Below are positions 1 through 23,349 of a DNA stretch of 64,000 nt, piece by piece; the stretch's first letter is position 1; each line of letters begins with the position of its first letter. Source of the DNA: Thunnus maccoyii (Eukaryota; Chordata; Actinopteri; Scombriformes; Scombridae); the NCBI RefSeq assembly GCF_910596095.1, contig NC_056548.1:6411151-6475150 (forward strand), written 5' to 3'. Below the pieces are notes generated by a model, which did not search any database, had not been told where the DNA came from, and worked only from the letters and a program-made list of their open reading frames with translations. A program made the translations under genes and the position numbers.

Positions 1-511
1 TATATATTAGCTGGTTATGAATTCTGATAATAATGTCCATTCTTTTTTACATAATGTTATCATTTTGTTTCTCTTCATGGGTTCCATTTTAATGTCACTG
101 CCTGGTCTTTATTCCTGATATTACTGGACTATAAAATAAATTGCTCACACACTCCATCGCTGGTTTTTGTTTGCTTTTATTGGCGTGTAAAATCATCAGT
201 TTAACAAACTTCAGTGGCTGCATTTGTTGCAGAAAATTTTCTTTTCGATTACTTTTATACATTTTTTTCTACAAATGGAGTCTTTTGGAAATAAAGTAAG
301 ATAATCTGTAATAGGTAGAGCCAGCAGTGCTATTTTACAGCCGCCGCCCTCTTGTTCTGCAGTCTGAAAGCAATTATTTTACAATCAGGTCAATACCAAA
401 AACTTATGCAATGCTTCTCACTGACGCAGAGCCAAGAGCTTTTTTTGGAGTAGATTTAATGGATTTTGCAGTCGACAAATATTTCTGTGTAACACGTGTT
501 TTTTGATTTAG
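1..511 (+). other. Intron of cpxm1 (left edge)
   Basis: AT-rich sequence before the first visible exon. I found no coding exon in it: no stretch resembles the upstream part of the discoidin domain. It ends in a T-rich tract and acceptor AG at 510-511. Confidence 0.6.
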
Positions 512-10298
<9,787 letters not shown>

Positions 10299-10530
10299 GA
10301 GGGGATGAGGGGCCGACGAAGCCTCTGAGTCTGATCTGGATTATGGGTTGAAAAAGTTCAGCCTGAGAAGCGTGTCATCTGGGAAAAGTGCCAAGTCCCT
10401 ACTGGTTATTACTGAGAGGACACAGTTAAAGGGTCATTTCACCCAATTTGAAAACACGCAGGCAGTTTTATGTGCTCAGATTTCTGCCGTTACACCAATA
10501 CAATAGATGTGCATATGGTGATCACAGCAT

Positions 10531-11143
10531 TAAAGGACAGGTTCACAATTTTTCAAGTCTGTCTTAACACAACAGTCAGTTGCCCCAATGAACATTGAAA
10601 CATTAGAAGATCCCTTAATGATGCACTTTCAATGTAAGTGATGGGGAACAAAATCCACAGTCCTCCTTCTGTGCAAAAATGTTTTTAAAGGTTTATCTGA
10701 AGCTAATATAAAGCTTCAGCATCCAAATGAGTCAAATCAAGTAGATATCTTTCAATGTTACAGTCTTTTTAGTGCTAAAGTCCTTCTTTTTGTTACTATA
10801 CTTCCACCGCAGCTCAACAGGGAAACACTGTCTGAGGAAACACAAAGAGGGAATTGATGCTAAAAAGACTGTAAATGTGTCAGATATCCACTTGATATGA
10901 CTAACTCAGACTGCTGAAGCCTCATATAAGCTTTTAAATGCATTTTTGCACTAAATGACTGTGTGGACACACTCTGGATTTTGGCCTCCATCACTTACAT
11001 TGAAAGCACATTTGAAGGATCTTTTAATAGCCAGTAAGAACAGGAGGAATGATTACAGCGAGGAAAACCTCTTTCACTGTTCATATGGACACCTGACTGT
11101 TGTTTTAAGACACGCTCGAAAAAATGTAAACCTTTCCATTAAA
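10531..11143. repeat. Foldback element, family A copy 1
   Basis: Near-palindrome of about 610 bases. It opens TTAAAGGACAGGTTCACA and closes with the inverted form. Almost the whole left half pairs with the right half (for example GTAAGTGATGG against CCATCACTTAC). No open reading frame of note. Confidence 0.85.
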
Positions 11144-11586
11144 ATGTGATTGAAAAATTCATCAGCGATGTATTTGGGTGTACTGACCCTGACAGTCACA
11201 TAAACCTACAAAAGTGACAGAATACTTCCCAAACAGGGTTTTTATACCAAAAAAAAAAGATACAAATTGAAAATGATAATATCCAAAATGTTACACAAAC
11301 AAGTTATGGAACTTTTTGGAGGATAGTGAACATTTAACATTTATAGAAAGTCTTTCTTGAATGATAAAAGTTTAAAATCACTTGTTTTTTTTTTTTTGTT
11401 TTGTTCCATTAAATGTTTATGTATCTGATCTGTAAAGAGACTGAGTTGAAGATTTAAGTGTCAGCTGGTCTGATCTGTAACGTTGCTCTAACACTGTTTG
11501 TTTGACAGAAGTCCAACAGGACCACAATGTCTCTAATAAATATTCCTTATTTGTGTTATCTGTATTCTTGAATCTAAAAGTTTGGC

Positions 11587-11599
11587 TGCCATCTAGTGG
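11587..11599 (-). promoter_or_regulatory. CTCF-like motif
   Basis: The minus strand reads CCACTAGATGGCA, a full match to CCASYAGRKGGCR, downstream of the cpxm1 foldback copy. Motif evidence only. Confidence 0.4.
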
Positions 11600-13126
11600 C
11601 TGGTAGGCAGAGAGAGATATCCTGGAACCAAAAAAAAAAAAAAGAAAGAGAAAACTAGAAAATAAAAATACTTTGCTCAAACACAAAACAGTCAGCAGTG
11701 CAAAAGAAGCTAACTTTTTATTTCAGTGATGATAAGTACCATTTTAGTATCATTGTTGGGATTACTGTCTGTGTAAAGCCATGTCGGAAACAACAGTGCG
11801 AACCCCCTCCTCCAGTTGTGATCACTCGAGGTGACAGTGCATACTGAGAACATTCACTTAATCCGCAACAACATACAGGTTAAAACAGGACCGAGAGAAA
11901 ACAAAACAAAAACTGTTAAAAATGAACCCGGTTTCTTAAGTTGCTATACCTGAAGTGAAAATGGCAGATAAGACACTTCTCTCCGAAGAGCGTGTGAATA
12001 AGTGAAATAAAAGCAGCAGGGAATCTGCAGCATGGCTGCTCCTTTAACTTTCAGTTCAGTCACTTTTAAAAACAGTTCACTTATCAAATCATTTCCATTA
12101 TCGGCTGTGTTTTTAATGTAAGTAACTGGAGAAAAGAAACTGGCTGAACTGAAAGTGAACTGAACCCCATTTGTGACAGACTGATCACACATTTTGAGCT
12201 TCAAACTGAGGTACAAAGTGTTAAAAGCGGCATTCCTCATTACACACAGGACCGTGATGTGAGCTGAGAATTATTAAGTTCCATCTGTGTTCAGAGAACT
12301 TCTTGATTTTTAAAAAAAATGTCACCTCAAATCTAACAGAGTTGCTCAATCGCGCTAAATTTACTTAATTTAAACCCATAATAGCAGATGTTCACCTTTA
12401 GTTCTCAGCTCACTGCACAGAAGAACATATTTTGGCATCTGACAGCTCAACACGGAGCATCATCCTCACATAAACATGAAAGGAGGATCTCCATAAAGGC
12501 TGGTATGCATAGTAGTTTATGTCTATCTTTTGCTTACATAACAACACGTTACTATCTATTCTTCAGTCAGTCAGTATAGTACTGCAACCAGTTTAACATT
12601 AAGGTGAAATATCCAGGCATGTGCTTGGCTTTTATACCGACAGCAGCTGCGCTACGCTGGTTGCAAACTCAAAAGCATCGATGACGCTGAAACAGTCAAA
12701 AGATTGTTGTCCGTTTTTTTTTCTCCTCAGAGAGAAAAATGCCTGGCTGGTCTTCCTGGTGACAACGTTGTAAAACTGAGAAACTAGATGTGATAATCAA
12801 ACACTGATGTGGATCAAAACTCTCTTCAAAAACCAACAAAATTAGTTCTGAAAACGAGTCAAAAGTTTCTTGGCAACGATTTCAACGGTTAAACTAAATG
12901 ATGCTGAAGCAACTTCTTAGTTGGCTAAAAAAAAGTTGCCTTGTGTATCCGTGCCTTAATACTTTAAGGACAGCGGATTTTGCATGAGAGAAAAGTCAAT
13001 AAGCAACTGATTAGAGGAGAGAAATGTACTATTTTACTTTGCATAAGTGTGAAACATTCGCAATACTGGTTTGTACAGGAAGTTGATCTGGAAAATGTCA
13101 ATGAGATACTGGGTTTTAAACAGAAG

Positions 13127-13660
13127 TTAAAGGATAGTTTCACAATTTTTCCAAGTAAAACAACAGTCAGGCGCCCAAATTAACAATGACACATGTTTTT
13201 CTTGCTGTAATGATTCATCCTGTTCATACTGACCATTAGAAGATCCCTTCACAATGCACTTACACTAGTGACGGGAGCCAAAATCCACAGTCCGTCTGTG
13301 CAAAAATGTATTTAAAAGTTTATCTGAAGCTAATATGAAGCTTCAGCGTCCAAATGAGTCAAATCAAGTAGCTGCAGCTGACAGGAAAACACTGTCTGGG
13401 GAAACACAAAGAGGGAATTTTTACTTAAAAAGACTGTTACTGTGGAAGATATCCACTTTATTTGACTAACTCAGACGGTTGAAGCCTCATATTACTGTGG
13501 ATTTTGTCCTCCATCATAAGCACATTTGAAGGGGATCTTTTAACAGCCGGTATGAACAGGAGGATTATGATTACAGCGAGGAAAACCTGTTTCGATGTTA
13601 ATTCCGGCATCTGATTGTTGTTTTAAGACAGACTTAAAAAACTGTGAATCCGTCCTTTAA
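13127..13660. repeat. Foldback element, family A copy 2
   Basis: Same element as at 10531, with a central deletion. It opens TTAAAGGATAGTTTCACA and ends CCGTCCTTTAA; the inner blocks AGATCCCTTCA and AAGGGGATCTTTTAA face each other. Confidence 0.85.
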
Positions 13661-14665
13661 CTGACAGCAGCTGGACTTCCATTCATAGGCTTCAAAGATA
13701 AAAAACACACAGATTGTGAAGGAAAAAGAGAAGTAACTAGTCCTAAAGTGATGAAACGAATCGTGCTGCAAGTAGTGCCGATATGAACACACCAATAAAA
13801 ACCACTAAAAAAAAAAAACAAAGACCATGAAGGGAGCGTGGAAACGGGAGTGCAAGTGAAAAACAAAAACACAGCAGGAGAGAAGATGTCACTGTCCATG
13901 AGCGGAGTGGGAAAGGCGTTGATGTGATGATGAGGTCCTTTAAGTCGGGGGGGAGGTGGGGGTCAAAGTTCAGATTGTATGAGCAGAGAAGCAGCACCTG
14001 TGGAGAAGGCATGAGCAGAGCGGAGCAGCGGAGGATGTCGAGTCGAGACGACTGACAACGCGCGCCTGTTTTCTTGTTTGTCTTGCTAAGATTCAACGTC
14101 TGTCCTTTGCATCCTTAGTGTTTTTTCTTCCCGAGACAGCGACATCGAGATGCGCCGAGTCACAACGTCAGAGTTTTCTAAACTGCTATAGACCAAAATT
14201 AATCTTTAGTATGAAAAAGAGCCACAGACGACCTGCAGAGTCATTCAGTGAACGAGAGCTTAAAAGGTTCAGACTTCCAACTCTGTCCTCAGTCTGGATG
14301 GGAGTCTTACTTTGCTCGTTTTTGTTTTGTTGCCTCAAAGTCTTTTTTTTTTTTTTTTTTTGCATTTTTATTTTTAAGTTCAGGGTCAGAGAGGCTGAAA
14401 CTTTCCATCAAGTGGCTGCAGCCTGATCAAGGGTCCACAGCTGTAGTCTTCTCCTCCTGTAAATCTTTTTTTCCCACCCAAACAAACTCAAGTCTGCTTC
14501 ACATCTGCCGACCTGGGTGTAGAAGTACTTCAAAATATTTTCTAAAGAATTCCTTTTATCCCTCTTAGGTGCCAAACGGGAGAGGCTTTCCGTACAGATC
14601 GACTACAAGAGGACCAAGAATATCACAATATTCAACTAAAGTTAATTTAAGCTCTAATACTGAGA

Positions 14666-14671
14666 TTTATT
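14666..14671 (-). terminator. Candidate poly(A) signal of dcaf10
   Basis: AATAAA on the minus strand about 430 bases downstream of the dcaf10 stop. It is the first canonical hexamer I noticed; others follow further on, so use is uncertain. Confidence 0.3.
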
Positions 14672-15102
14672 AATCTTGTGTGAGACGTCTGTATGCGGTA
14701 AACTCCACCTGTCTGGCACGCTGAGCACTTTAAAACAAATGCCGGGAAATTCAGGGTTCCTACAGTTTGAGATTCTTTTTGAAATTTTGATTTTTCGTTT
14801 AATGGTTTTGATATAATTTATACCAAAGTACACAACTTTGCACAATAAATATCTGCATATTAAATGAGAGGAGTCTACAATCATAGAAGATATGTTGCAT
14901 AAACAGAATACAGGGGCAGTGCAATTCTTTTCTACATTTTTACTGACTTTTTTGCAACTTTTGTGCAACTTATCAAACTGGGAAAACACTAAATGCTTCT
15001 TCTATATATTTCCAGACATTCCAGATTTGTGCAGGAACCCTGATTATTCAACTACTTCTGTACCCAGGTCTGCAGCGCGTCGTTCTCCGGCAGCACCGGA
15101 TG

Positions 15103-18100
15103 CTAAAACTTAGGCTGGTAAAGAGCTACTCGTCCGCTGAGGCAGCCCGAGGCCAGCTGGCAGTGCGTCGGGGAGAACTTGGTGGTGAGCACGACGTCGC
15201 TGTGCGAGTAGATGGAGCGGATCTCCCTGAGGCAGCTGGTCTGGACGGGCAGGCAGTCGGCGAGCTCGCCGCAGCGCTCGTCGAAGGCCAGCAGGCGGAC
15301 GCCGTAGCCGTACGGGGAGCAGATGAGCCGTCCGTCCGGGCTGAAACACAACTCCTTGATGTAGCCCCTCCCCACGTTGGCCTCCTCGATGTAGTGGGTC
15401 AGGCGGAGCGAGCAGCGGGGGGAGACCAGCGGGCGGGTGGGCGCTCCTTCCTGGAACTCGTACACACACGTCCACTGGAGAGAGACAGAAAGGAAGATAA
15501 GATAGCGTCACAGCGGCGCCTGGAAGCATTAATTATGTTTGTGTCATCGCTGGAAAGACACTTGACGTTGATCCCGGATCTAAAGTGAAACCAGCCGACG
15601 ATTAGAGGCTTTTTATAGTGATGCTATAACAAGCAGAATCCAATCACCAAACATAACGAACTGTGAATAAACGGCATTTTAAAAAGCTGAATGCGACAAT
15701 GTTTAATTCTTATTTTGGTTCTGGTGATGATACAAGTGTACTAAAGAAAATAAACTCAAGTATAAAAAACTGTAATTTTAATAATTTCTGCATTTAATGT
15801 TTGAGCTTGTAGGACTGGATGTCATGCCTCAATACTTTTTGGGTAACAATTGAAATGTGTCCCTCAACATACTGAAGTAGCTCTTGTTTTGCTTTTTCTT
15901 TTAATCAATAGTTCCTGATTAATCAAAATTTTGCTAATTTTAGACAATTTTATTTAGTCAAAGTTCTTGTCAGCAGTTTCTGCTTAGACAGCATCTGAAA
16001 TCTTTGGCTTCTTTCAGTAAATAAAGAGTTTTGTAAAACGAAATGTTTATATTTTTCAATTTTTTAAGTATTGAAAAAAGTATTGTTTAGGTATTGGCAC
16101 CAAAAGTCAGGTAAATCATTGACACGAGTACCCAAAAAATCTACCATCCTTATGAGCGAGTTGATCAATTTTGTAAAAAGAAGAAGAAAAGACAATCCAT
16201 TGTTATGATTTTTGATTATAGGCTTAATGACAGATACCTAATGTTCACCATCTATGTGGCTACTTTTAAAGAAAACTTCCTGAAATTCCCCCAAACAGGA
16301 ATTTTTTTGTTTATACTCAAAAGATTTTCCTTGCATTATTCCTATAAGCTGAAGTAATGATGATGCCGTTCCTTCTAGACAACAAGAGGTCATAGAGTTT
16401 ATAAGTCTATATGTATAAAAACAGTCTTATTTCAGATCATCCACATATGGAGAATCATTCAGTAAAACAGCTTTGAGACGACAGGTGTATCTACAGCTGA
16501 CTGTCTCTCACCTCCTGGTCGTCCATGTTGCTGGAGCAGCGGATGAGCGTGGCCCAGCCTTTCGGATGGAGCTGCAGGGAGGTGATGCAGTTCCCTCGGT
16601 CCCGCTCTCCTGGGATCTCCGGAGTCAGAACCTCCAGGCTGTTCCTGGGAGAAAGACCTGCGAGACACAAAGTGTTTGAGAACTTTACAGTCTATCATCG
16701 TCACACCTTCAGAGTAGAACCTCAGCAGACATCAGTTTCTCAGTTTTACTCCATGAGTGTCTCTGACCTTCTCTATGTGGGTGGAGCTTGCTGGAGTCGT
16801 TTCCTTGGCGAGGAGTTCCAGCCGACCTGGACGCTGATGTGCCTCCATCTACAGCCAAAAAAAAAAAAAAGGTCAAAAGTCTTTTTTTTCTAACTTGAAC
16901 CAACAGCAATGTGGCTTGTAAATGTAATATTTAGTCACCATGTAAATAATAATGACAAATACACATTATAGGTTATCAAGAGCCCAAAGTGTGACCTTAA
17001 AACTGCTTAATTAATGTGTAAAATGGCTTTAAAAAACCCAAAATATTAAATTTACACTGACATCAAATGAAAAAACAAAGTAACTTTTTGTATTTCTGAA
17101 ACTGTAAACAGCAAATGTCATATTTCTGCCTGATAAAGGGACTAAAAACGATTATTTGAGTCTTGTTCAACCAAATGTAAATAAGTGTAAATTTAACAGA
17201 CAATAAAAAAATTGGAGAAAAAGTGAAAAGACACACAAAAAAATAGAAATTATAGAGTAAAAATGGTTCAAAAAAAGAAAAAGGTGATAAAATAAGTTAA
17301 AATATGTAGAGATTGTTTTTAAGCATGAAGAGAGACTGTGATCTGACCTGAGCTGAGGGGGGTCCGTCGTGCTCGCAGCATGCGGTAGCTGCCCACCTCG
17401 AGGGACTGGGTGAGGTCCAGGTCGTGGAGGATGAGCAGGTACCCTGAGGAAGTAGAGATGAGCATCTTGGAACAGTCGGGCGTCAGGCGCATCCTCATCA
17501 GGTATCGAGTGTGGAAGAACTTTTTGTGCGGGCAGCCGTCCTCTGTAAATCTGCAGAGGAAAGACAGATACAGACGGTTTGATGGCGTTTTGTTGTATAA
17601 GAAACAATCCACTGTGAGACGGTTTGTCTGGATCTGTTGCATATTTCAGGAACGTCAGAATCATCATCGTCGTCTAATTACAGCCCCAAAATACCCCATT
17701 CATGTCTATAAATGTTGCAAAGTTGCAGGTTTTAGTACAGAAAAGAGAAGTTAATTAGACCAAAAATGAGCTGACAATAATTAGAATAATCAATTAACCA
17801 TTATGTCACTTATTAAGAAAAATTAGAAACATTCACTGGTCTCAGCTTCTCAAATGTGAGGATTTGCTGCTTATCTCATTATATATTTATAGCACTGTAA
17901 AATGAATATATTTGAGTAAAAGAAGAAAGAGAAAAGATGTAAACTTGGTTTCTGGGACCATGAAACGGCCATTTTTCACTATTTTCTGACATTTTAAAGA
18001 CTCACCAATCAATCAATTAGTTCATTAATCAGCGATTTTTTTTAAAATAATGAAATTAAACAACAGCTGCAGCCCTAACAGGGTGAACAACTCATTGGCT

Positions 18101-21100
18101 GTGTCTGGAATTACACCATATTTAGTGTATAGTCCGTCAAACTCGAGCACAGCAGAGTCAATGCACAGATGTCTCAGCTTTACCTTCTTCAGTGTGAAAC
18201 AGTACTTCAGTTTTGTGGCATTTCTGCAAGTTTGACGGAGAAAACTAAATAAAAGGAACAATCTAACTGATTTGGGTGTGCAACCCCTTCTTTGTGCTTT
18301 AGTAGTTCACACCACAGCCCCCTTTTTTTTTTGTTTTTGGTTGAGGGACATGTTTTTTTACTTCCACTTTGTGAACAGTATCCAAATGTGTGATATTTAT
18401 GCTCTATACTGTGCTCACAAATCCCCACAATGATACAAAAGATTATAATGTAATATGTTGCATTTTGCAGATGACAAAATTCCTGTCAGTGAAAACTCAA
18501 AATCCATAAATGTCAGAAATCTCAATTTATTGCTACAGAGTGAAAGATGTATAGATGATAGTTAATGAGTGAATGAGGGACACAGCTTTTTATTTATATC
18601 ACATTATCAAGATAAACCGGAGAAGATGTGCTGATATATACACACACAAATACATGTACATGACGCTCACACATGCACACACACACACACCAACCTGTTA
18701 GTGTCCCATGTGATGACGTTGCCGTCGAAGCCAGACGTGACGAGGAGACGAGTGTTGGTGTCGTACTCGATGTTCTTCACCCAGCTGGCGTGGCCGTGCA
18801 ACGAGCAAACCTTCGAATTCAGCTTTCTGAGATCCCATAATGCAATGGTGGTGTCGTCAGAGCAGGTGGCAAACAAACGATTGTCCAGAAACCTGCAGGG
18901 AGCAAGAATTTCATTTAAGATTCTCCAAAGACGTGACTCCGGGAAGCAGTTTGATCACTCATCGTTCATCTAACAAAAATGCGTGTTAACTGCATAAACA
19001 AGAAGGAGGATGTTGCACTCTTACTTTAAATCCTTCCTAGACAATTTGAAGATTATAAATATGCACCTTATGTTGTTGACACAGTCCTCGTGGGCCTCTG
19101 TCAGGGTTTTGATGTGTCTGGATGAAATAGGATCAAACAGCAGGACTTCGGTCTGCTCGCAGGCCACAGTCAGCACAGACCTGAGCGGAGCAGACACACA
19201 GATCAGAGACGAGCGATCGCACAGAGCTGATCTCTTTGGCCATGTCACATCAGCTGATTTATTTTGTTTTCAATTCACGCACAACATTCTTAAGATTTAT
19301 GACACCGTTTGGATCCAGATCATAGACGCTGATGTAAAAAATAATGAAGCAAACAGAGCAGCAGGAAAGAAACACTCAAAGTTCAGATCAGATCAGATAA
19401 GATAATACTTTTAGCAGGAAGGCATCTTAAAAACACAAAATAAACATAATAAAAACACAGTAAGACATTTGAACACTATGCAAGCAATTCATAATAAAAT
19501 AAAAGATGTATGTTAAAAAGGAGAAAAGAGAAAAATAAGTAAATAAAGTGCTGAGCTGTGTGAGGAACCAAGAGGAAATAATAATTAGAGCTGCAACAAT
19601 TAGTTGAACAACACAAAATTAATCGCCAACTATTTTGATAATCTATTAATCGTTTAAGTATTTTTTTAAGCAAAAGTGCCAAAAGTTTGCTGGTTTCAGC
19701 TTCTTAAATGTGAAGATTTGGTGCTTTTCTTTGTCGTACATGATGCTTATCTGAATATATTCGGGTTTTGGACTTTTAGCCGGACAAAATAAGACATCTG
19801 AAGACGTGACCTGGGGCTGTGGGGAACTAAAACTGATATTTTTCACTATTTTCTGATATTTTACAGGCAAGACGATTGATTAGTAATGAAATAAATTGTT
19901 AGTTGCAGCTAAAATGATAATGTATTAGAATTAAGAGCACATATTGCACATGGAATGAATTAAAACAGGTCTATTGGCAAAAGAAATCAATTGAATAAAG
20001 TGAATATAATGTATATTTACACTCTACTACATCCCTGACTGTGATGCAAAGGTATTAAGAGGGGGCGTCACTGTACCAACAGTTGTAATAATATAAATGA
20101 GATTAATTAAAATGTGCCATAAGATGAATTTTCTCATTAAAGTCCCAAAATATCAAAGTCTGATGTTGAGCAGCTTCAGGATGTTTTCATCTCCTGCAAA
20201 AATGTTTGTTTCCAGAAAGACTTTACTGTGTATGATGGATATACGGCGGTAGATTTGTTTCATAATAACTCAATTAAATCTCCCAAGGATGAAAAAATAA
20301 ATGAATTATTGAATGTGAGTAAAAAGTCATTTGAAACCATAAAAGTCTTCCGATAAAACTATACAAGAGCGCTGCATTTGATTACATTATTCTCCACTTT
20401 TCTTTCACTGATGAGCTTTTCTCTTGTGCTGCTGATCACTGTTGATTTTGTTCAATTATTAGGAACACGTGCAGCATGTTTAGTTCTGTCCTGGTGTCTG
20501 ATGAGCCCACAAACAGAATTTGACCCAGACTGGTGGTCACAGCTTGACCTGGTTTGGCTGCAGGATTAATTTCTTACACCTGCTGTCTGGTCACTGAGGG
20601 CTTGAACCTTAGTGGGCTCTTTGATGGAGATTACTGAGAGCGGCTTGTGCAACACTTAACGGGTTTTGTTTAGTGAAAACATAGAACTTAAAGTTGTTAG
20701 TAAGATTGTGAAATTAATAGTTTATAGTTGCCAAGTCAAAAACATGAATTGAATGACCATGAATCAGTCAAGAGAGATGTGGCATATGGTGCTATATTAT
20801 AAAAACTGTACTTTTCCCTGTTTGAACTACCTTGTACAATGTGCTTTACCAATACTGTACTTCATTATGATCATGCAAATAAAGCCTATTTGAACTGAAT
20901 TGTATATGGGGGTGAATTTAATGATGTCAATTCAAGCACTTGCCAGGCTCATTTATCTACTCTTTTCAATACATTTCAAAGCACTATTTCATATTTTAAT
21001 GATTTTCAAGGCCAGTGAAGACCCGGTGAGAATGAATATTGTGGGTTAAGGGCCTCAAATGTTGTCTTACCCGTCCGGGGAGTACTCCAGGTTGAACACC

Positions 21101-21552
21101 GCTCCGTGAGTCTGAGTGCTCAGGTTGACTGACTCTGCAGCCGGATTCATTGAGCAGTACAAGCTGGTCATTGTCCTGAAGTTATCCCTAGCCGGGTCCA
21201 CAAACACCCCCCGTCTAATAGTCCTGCTCTGCAACCAGGAAAACAGACTATTCCCCCTGATGATGTCGGTGCCACCGCCACCGCCGCCGCCCCCTCCTGT
21301 CTCCGGCGCGGCGGCTGGTTCGCTGCTGGGCTCTCGCTCCTCAGGCGCCGGGGAACTGGCGCTGCGCGCCGGCCGGTCCGGCCCGCTGGTCCCCGGCGGT
21401 GTAGGAGAGACCCTCCGAACGATGTCATCCTCCTCGTCCGAATCGTCGATGTCCTCGGGGTCTTCCTCTTTGTCGGAGGCGCCGCCGCTGTTGTCGGGCC
21501 TGTCCTGCGACTCGTCGGCGTCCTCGCTGTCGCTCTGGTGCTCCGAGCTCAT
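15103..21552 (-). CDS. dcaf10: DDB1- and CUL4-associated factor 10 (WDR32), complete
   Basis: WD40-repeat substrate receptor of the CUL4-DDB1 E3 ubiquitin ligase. Seven coding exons on the minus strand: 21071-21552, 19067-19180, 18695-18892, 17348-17550, 16768-16848, 16512-16657, 15103-15474 (stop TAG). All junctions keep frame and use GT-AG, giving 531 residues; the human protein is about 559. The N-terminal part is acidic with a poly-Gly run; the conserved part starts at VFVDPARDNFRTMTSLY and carries propeller repeats, including IALWDLRKLN with the WDxR box that contacts DDB1. A Ser-rich insert (exon 5) precedes the last blades. The protein ends GRVALYQPKF, as in mammals. The start is the ATG at 21552, with A at -3; an in-frame TAG lies 75 bases further upstream, so only non-ATG starts could extend it. 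It converges on cpxm1 and diverges from hhipl2. Confidence 0.95.
17760..18080. repeat. MITE family B copy 1
   Basis: AT-rich element of about 320 bases ending GCAGCCCTAAC, with the inner phrases CTCAGCTTCTCAAATGTGAG and TTTTTCACTATTTTCTGACA. It lies in dcaf10 intron 3. Confidence 0.75.
19585..19912. repeat. MITE family B copy 2
   Basis: Starts ATTAGAGCTGCAACAATTAG and ends TTAGTTGCAGCT, so the ends are short inverted repeats. It shares the inner phrases of the 17760 copy and lies in dcaf10 intron 1. Confidence 0.8.
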
Positions 21553-23110
21553 TGTAGCTTCTCCAGCGTCCACACAGCCGTTTGTGTTTCGGGGTTCAAC
21601 GGCGAAAAGTCGACTGACTCCGGTCACCTACGGAGCAAGAAACCCGAGTCTTCCTCAAACTGCTCAAGGCGCCATGGCGGTAGATTTTAGCTGCATTGGT
21701 TACAGTGGCCAAATTATATTTTGTTGTCAGACTTGGCAGCGCCTGCGCCGATCCGCCGCGCGTCAAACTAGACAGAGCTAGCTACCGAATGCTACCGGAA
21801 GATAGCTAATTTAGCCTTCAAAATAAACGCGCACATTGATTTTTAAAAATACGTCGTGTGCGTTTTAAATAAAAACAAAAACGTAACAAAGCCATATCCA
21901 GTACGCAGTATAATCACTGCTGATTAATTTATAATGTGTTTTTGTTTATTTGTTTTTAATTTAAAATACGCTGCAACGTGCGTTTTAATTAATAAATGTT
22001 TTAAGCTGAAGCGTCCAGACGGAAGTCGATTGTATTTAATCTATCTAACTTGAAGTTTTTCTCCTCACCGTAAACAAATGCAAAATAAAAGAAATTACGA
22101 AGTTCCGCTTCCTTGTCCTCTTTGAGGCGCACTGAAGTTGTTTGCCTCCACCTGCTGGATAAATGCTGCATGATCATCTGTGTTTTACTGTAGTATATGA
22201 AGGATGGATGGAGGTAAATACACTGTCATGTATTGATCTCTGTGTAAGAAAATTCTAATTTTTAAGGGCTGATTCTAACAATTTAATTGATCATTTGATG
22301 TTACTGTGTCTGTTGTACAAATATCTCATTCGTAAAGCCAGAACACGTCCTATTCTACATATTACACATCTGTTTTGTGTTAAATTACAAACTTTCTATA
22401 ATTCTATGAATACAGTTTTATAGTTTAAAAGAAGAAGAAAGTCTTGAGTAATCCCTCCTATTAAGGAATACTGTCGAATCGAATTTTTGGTCATTTACAT
22501 TTGTTTGTTTGTTTGAGTTTCATTTTGAAGTTTATATATTTTATTATCCTTTTTTGCTTTTGACTTATAGGTTTTTCATGATCCCTCTACTGTGTGTGGA
22601 AATGGGCAACTTTACCTGAACTGTACACCATCTAACATCATAAGCATTAATACACTTTTAAGAAATAAAACATTAACCTTCAGGTATTAACCTGCGAAGA
22701 AGCCCTGGGGCAATAATAAGATTAAAGCACTCTTTCATGCAGACTGCAGGGCACTTAGAGCAACTAATTTACACTTAATATTGAAAGAAAATTCAAACAA
22801 TATATTTACCTTTTACCTTGTCAGACTGTTGGTCTTGATTACATGTGTAGCCTGCTATATAAGCATAGAGGTTTGATGAAGAAGTTTATTTTGTTACTTT
22901 TTCAAAAAACTTGGCACCGGTGCAAAATGACAACAGACAATTTTAGGCTGTATATTCAAATGAGAGTTGACATGCTGAGACAGTATCTGTACTATGGAGC
23001 ATCTGCAGCACAAACAACACACTGCCTGGAGGCGCTTTTACATGAATGTGAGACAAAATTACAGTTGTGGTAGCCTATTGATGTTCGCATGCCTCCACAC
23101 TGTGCCCCAC

Positions 23111-23140
23111 TGTGTGTGTGTGTGTGTGTGTCTTTATGTC

Positions 23141-23205
<65 letters not shown>
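23111..23205. repeat. Compound (TG)n microsatellite
   Basis: Ten TG units, a short interruption (TCTTTATGTCTGTA), then about 30 more TG units. Confidence 0.95.
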
Positions 23206-23349
23206 TCCAGATATTCTTCATGTTGTGGGGACATAAATCTTTACACAGTCATGCACTCGTCTCCCTTATGGGGACAAAAAGCAAGTCCCCTAAACGTAAA
23301 TCATTCATTTTAGGGTGAAAACTTGGTTTAAATTCAGATTAGTTTGGGG

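Larger units (their letters stand above)
10299..15102. other. cpxm1-dcaf10 convergent intergenic / 3' UTR region
   Basis: No coding exon recognised. It should hold the 3' UTRs of both genes. AATAAA at 11535-11540 (+) and TTTATT at 14666-14671 (AATAAA on the minus strand, about 430 bases past the dcaf10 stop) are candidate poly(A) signals. Two copies of a long foldback element (10531-11143, 13127-13660), a CTCF-like motif, and poly-A/T tracts at 11628-11643 and 14342-14361 lie here. 11700-13100 shows nothing I can name. Confidence 0.6.

Noticed and set aside
10531-13660. CRISPR-like array of repeats
   Set aside because: The repeats are two long palindromic transposon-like copies in a fish genome, with no short regular repeat-spacer pattern.
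15100-15588. 162-residue open frame on the + strand over the last dcaf10 exon
   Set aside because: It is a shadow of a GC-rich coding exon on the other strand and resembles no protein.
21553-21627. 25-residue N-terminal extension of dcaf10
   Set aside because: It begins with GTG, not ATG, directly after an in-frame TAG. The ATG at 21552 has a good context and is the better start.
21116-21781. 221-residue open frame on the + strand over dcaf10 exon 1
   Set aside because: Poly-Ser/Pro composition arises from the antisense of the acidic, GC-rich exon. No splice or family support.
22994-23318. Several open frames rich in Val-Cys or His-Thr
   Set aside because: They are translations of the (TG)n microsatellite.
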